This document shows positions 5,989-7,432 of a stretch of 7,432 nucleotides of DNA, in pieces (the stretch's first letter is position 1; the number at the start of each line of letters is the position of its first letter). Source of the DNA: Candidatus Rifleibacteriota bacterium. Lineage in GTDB: Bacteria; Muiribacteriota; Ozemobacteria; Ozemobacterales; Ozemobacteraceae. Below the pieces are notes generated by a model that worked only from the letters and a program-made list of their open reading frames with translations, had not been told where the DNA came from and did not search any database. The position numbers and the translations under genes are program-made. Location of the stretch: positions 1 to 7,432 of the forward strand of contig JAQUZA010000146.1 in assembly GCA_028691595.1 (NCBI GenBank), read 5' to 3'.

Positions 5989-7377
5989 TTACTTGGACTT
6001 TTTAACCTTTTTGGCAGGTTTTTCTGCTTTAACAGGCTTTTCTGCTTTAGCAGGCTTTTTTGCCTTGCCCAGGAAATCATTGATAATCATGGCCACTGTG
6101 GGGTGACCAATTTCCTGGAGTTCGTAACCCACTCGCAGACAGGGCTTTTTAACCTTAACTACCCGGGTAATGTCGATTGGAGTGGCAGAGATAATAAGGT
6201 CGCAGTCACATGCATTGATGGTCTTTTCGAGGTCTTCAGTCTGCTTTTTGCCATAACCGAGAGCAGGAATAAGATCACCAATATGAGGATATTTCTCGAG
6301 AGCAGCGAGGATTGTGCCCTTGAAATAAGGTTTCGGGTCAACGATTTCTCCGGCACCGTAGCGCTGGGCAGCAACAATGCCGGCACCGATGGTCATTTCA
6401 CCGTGGGTGAGGGTTGGGCCGTCTTCGATAACCACGACTCTTTTGCCGCGAACTTTTTCCCAGCCTTCCATGAAAATCGGGCTGGCAGCGTCGATGACCT
6501 GGCAGCCAGGGTTCATTTCCATGATATTTTCGCGAACATAATTAATGTCTTCAGGGTTTGCTGAGTCGATTTTGTTGATGACAACGACATCAGCGGTGTA
6601 AACATTTGCTTCGCCCGGGTAATAGGCAGCTTCATGGCCGGGGCGATGAGGGTCGGCCACCACAAACTTCAAATCGGCCTGGAAAAACGGAAAGTCGTTA
6701 TTGCCGCCGTCCCAGACGATAACATCAGCTTCTTTTTCGGCGCTGCGGGCAATCACTTCGTAATCAACACCAGAATAAATTACTGCGCCCATATCAATGT
6801 GCGGTTCGTATTCTTCGCGTTCTTCGATAGTGCATTTGTGCAGATCAAGGTCTTTGTATGAAGCGAAGCGCTGGCATATCTGTTTTTTGAGGTCGCCATA
6901 CGGCATTGGATGCCTGACGGAAACGACCTTGAGGCCCTTGGCTTTGAGTGCTTTAACAACGGCACGTGTGGTTTGTGACTTGCCGCAACCGGTTCTGACG
7001 GCACAAATAGAAACAACCGGCTTACTGCATTTAATAGCGGTCTGATGATAACCAAGCAGCTTAAAAGAAGCCCCTGAAGCAGTAACTTTGCTGGCAATGT
7101 GCATGATATATTCATGAGGAACATCGCTGTAGGAAAAAACGACTTCCTGAACATTGTGCTTCTTGATCAGTTCAAAAAGCTTGTTTTCTGCTTCTATCGG
7201 GATTCCCTTCGGGTATCCTTTTCCGGCCAGTTCGGCTGGATAAACACGACCTTCGATGTCGGGAATCTGGGTGGCTGTAAATGCAACGACCTCGTAAGCA
7301 GGGTTATTGCGATAAACCATGTTAAAATTGTGAAAATCGCGCCCGGCAGCGCCCATGATGAGAGTTTTTATTACCAT
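5989..7377 (-). CDS. Cyclic 2,3-diphosphoglycerate synthetase-family GTPase-like protein (COG2403 type)
   Basis: The 462-residue product resembles the family typified by cyclic 2,3-diphosphoglycerate synthetase of methanogens (about 460 residues), which closes 2,3-diphosphoglycerate into a cyclic anhydride using ATP. Bacterial members are usually labelled predicted GTPases and their substrate is not established. Visible are an N-terminal Rossmann-like glycine segment (IMGAAGRDFHNFN, 7-19), a P-loop (AVRTGCGKSQTTR, K133 and S134; near 6976-7002), WDGGNNDFPF (222-231), and a G4-like NKID (268-271). Further conserved-looking stretches are HRPGHE (244-249) and EDGPTLTHGEM (318-328). The start is the ATG at 7375-7377, with AAAGGA (7385-7390) 7 bases upstream; a TTG 39 bases earlier is possible but has no such support. 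The tail from about residue 437 is rich in Lys, Ala and Pro and looks like an addition to the family core. It is convergent with the TPR gene, and its upstream neighbour is outside the window. The cellular substrate cannot be told from this sequence. Confidence 0.85.
   Translation of the reverse strand: MVIKTLIMGAAGRDFHNFNMVYRNNPAYEVVAFTATQIPDIEGRVYPAELAGKGYPKGIPIEAENKLFELIKKHNVQEVVFSYSDVPHEYIMHIASKVTASGASFKLLGYHQTAIKCSKPVVSICAVRTGCGKSQTTRAVVKALKAKGLKVVSVRHPMPYGDLKKQICQRFASYKDLDLHKCTIEEREEYEPHIDMGAVIYSGVDYEVIARSAEKEADVIVWDGGNNDFPFFQADLKFVVADPHRPGHEAAYYPGEANVYTADVVVINKIDSANPEDINYVRENIMEMNPGCQVIDAASPIFMEGWEKVRGKRVVVIEDGPTLTHGEMTIGAGIVAAQRYGAGEIVDPKPYFKGTILAALEKYPHIGDLIPALGYGKKQTEDLEKTINACDCDLIISATPIDITRVVKVKKPCLRVGYELQEIGHPTVAMIINDFLGKAKKPAKAEKPVKAEKPAKKVKKSK
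6016..6051 (-). repeat. 18-bp tandem repeat coding for the Lys-rich tail
   Basis: Two adjacent 18-base units (6016-6033 and 6034-6051) differ at two positions, and a degenerate third follows at 6052-6069. On the coding strand they encode six-residue units of the form [A/V]KAEKP. The in-frame unit length means copy-number change would lengthen or shorten the tail without breaking the frame. Confidence 0.8.
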
Positions 7378-7384
7378 ACACACA

Positions 7385-7390
7385 TCCTTT
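7385..7390 (-). promoter_or_regulatory. Ribosome binding site of the synthetase-like gene
   Basis: AAAGGA on the reverse strand, 7 bases before the ATG at 7375-7377. It supports that start over the upstream TTG, whose extra 13 residues also precede the first beta strand of the family fold. I see no convincing promoter in the remaining 40 bases to the window edge. Confidence 0.75.
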
Positions 7391-7432
7391 ACAATGTTGT
7401 TTCTTTTATCAGCCAAAAAACTGATCTGAGGT

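Noticed and set aside
6016..6069. A CRISPR-like or mobile-element repeat
   Set aside because: The 18-bp units are contiguous without spacers, stay in frame, and encode a Lys-rich protein tail. They are a coding tandem repeat.
5914..6564. A plus-strand open frame of 216 codons opposite the synthetase-like gene
   Set aside because: It is antisense to a gene with clear motifs, runs through the terminator, has no ribosome binding site, and its translation is low-complexity Phe/Leu-rich at the start, mirroring the repeat tail.

Overview
The window looks like chromosomal DNA from a Gram-negative-type bacterium of moderate GC content. Signs of this are a separate secD and secF pair, a protein with a Sec signal peptide and a large periplasmic part, a near-consensus sigma70-type promoter, AG-rich ribosome binding sites and Rho-independent terminators. 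I cannot name the phylum from sequence alone. There is no tRNA, rRNA, CRISPR array, insertion sequence or prophage signal. Coding density is high, and the longest stretch without a gene is the divergent spacer of about 185 bases at 2908-3092.

Layout from left to right. The first 219 bases are the N-terminal half of a D-aminoacyl-tRNA deacylase gene (dtd, minus strand) that runs off the left edge. A hairpin terminator for minus-strand transcription lies between dtd and secF. secF and then secD follow, both on the minus strand and 21 bases apart. They form a protein-export operon read from a strong promoter at 2950-2978, and no yajC precedes secD. As given, secD has a one-base frameshift near 2001-2010 that splits a gene whose two halves otherwise align perfectly with the family. 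A lost base in the sequence or assembly is the simplest explanation.

Divergent from secD is a large plus-strand gene (3093-5861) for a 922-residue TPR protein. It has a signal peptide, about nine periplasmic TPR-like repeats, one central membrane helix, a second block of cytoplasmic TPR repeats, a proline-rich acidic linker with a duplicated FPDYDSIG motif, and a C-terminal four-cysteine zinc ribbon. I do not recognise it as a named gene, and its architecture is the most unusual thing here.

A perfect 12-bp bidirectional terminator (5942-5971) separates it from a convergent minus-strand gene (5989-7377). That gene encodes a P-loop GTPase-like protein of the cyclic 2,3-diphosphoglycerate synthetase family (COG2403 type), with an added Lys/Ala/Pro-rich tail built from an 18-bp tandem repeat.

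Functionally, SecD and SecF work together in pulling exported proteins across the inner membrane. dtd is a translation quality-control gene that follows them on the same strand. The TPR scaffold shares only the upstream spacer with secDF, and no functional link is demonstrated. The synthetase-like gene is an independent transcription unit.
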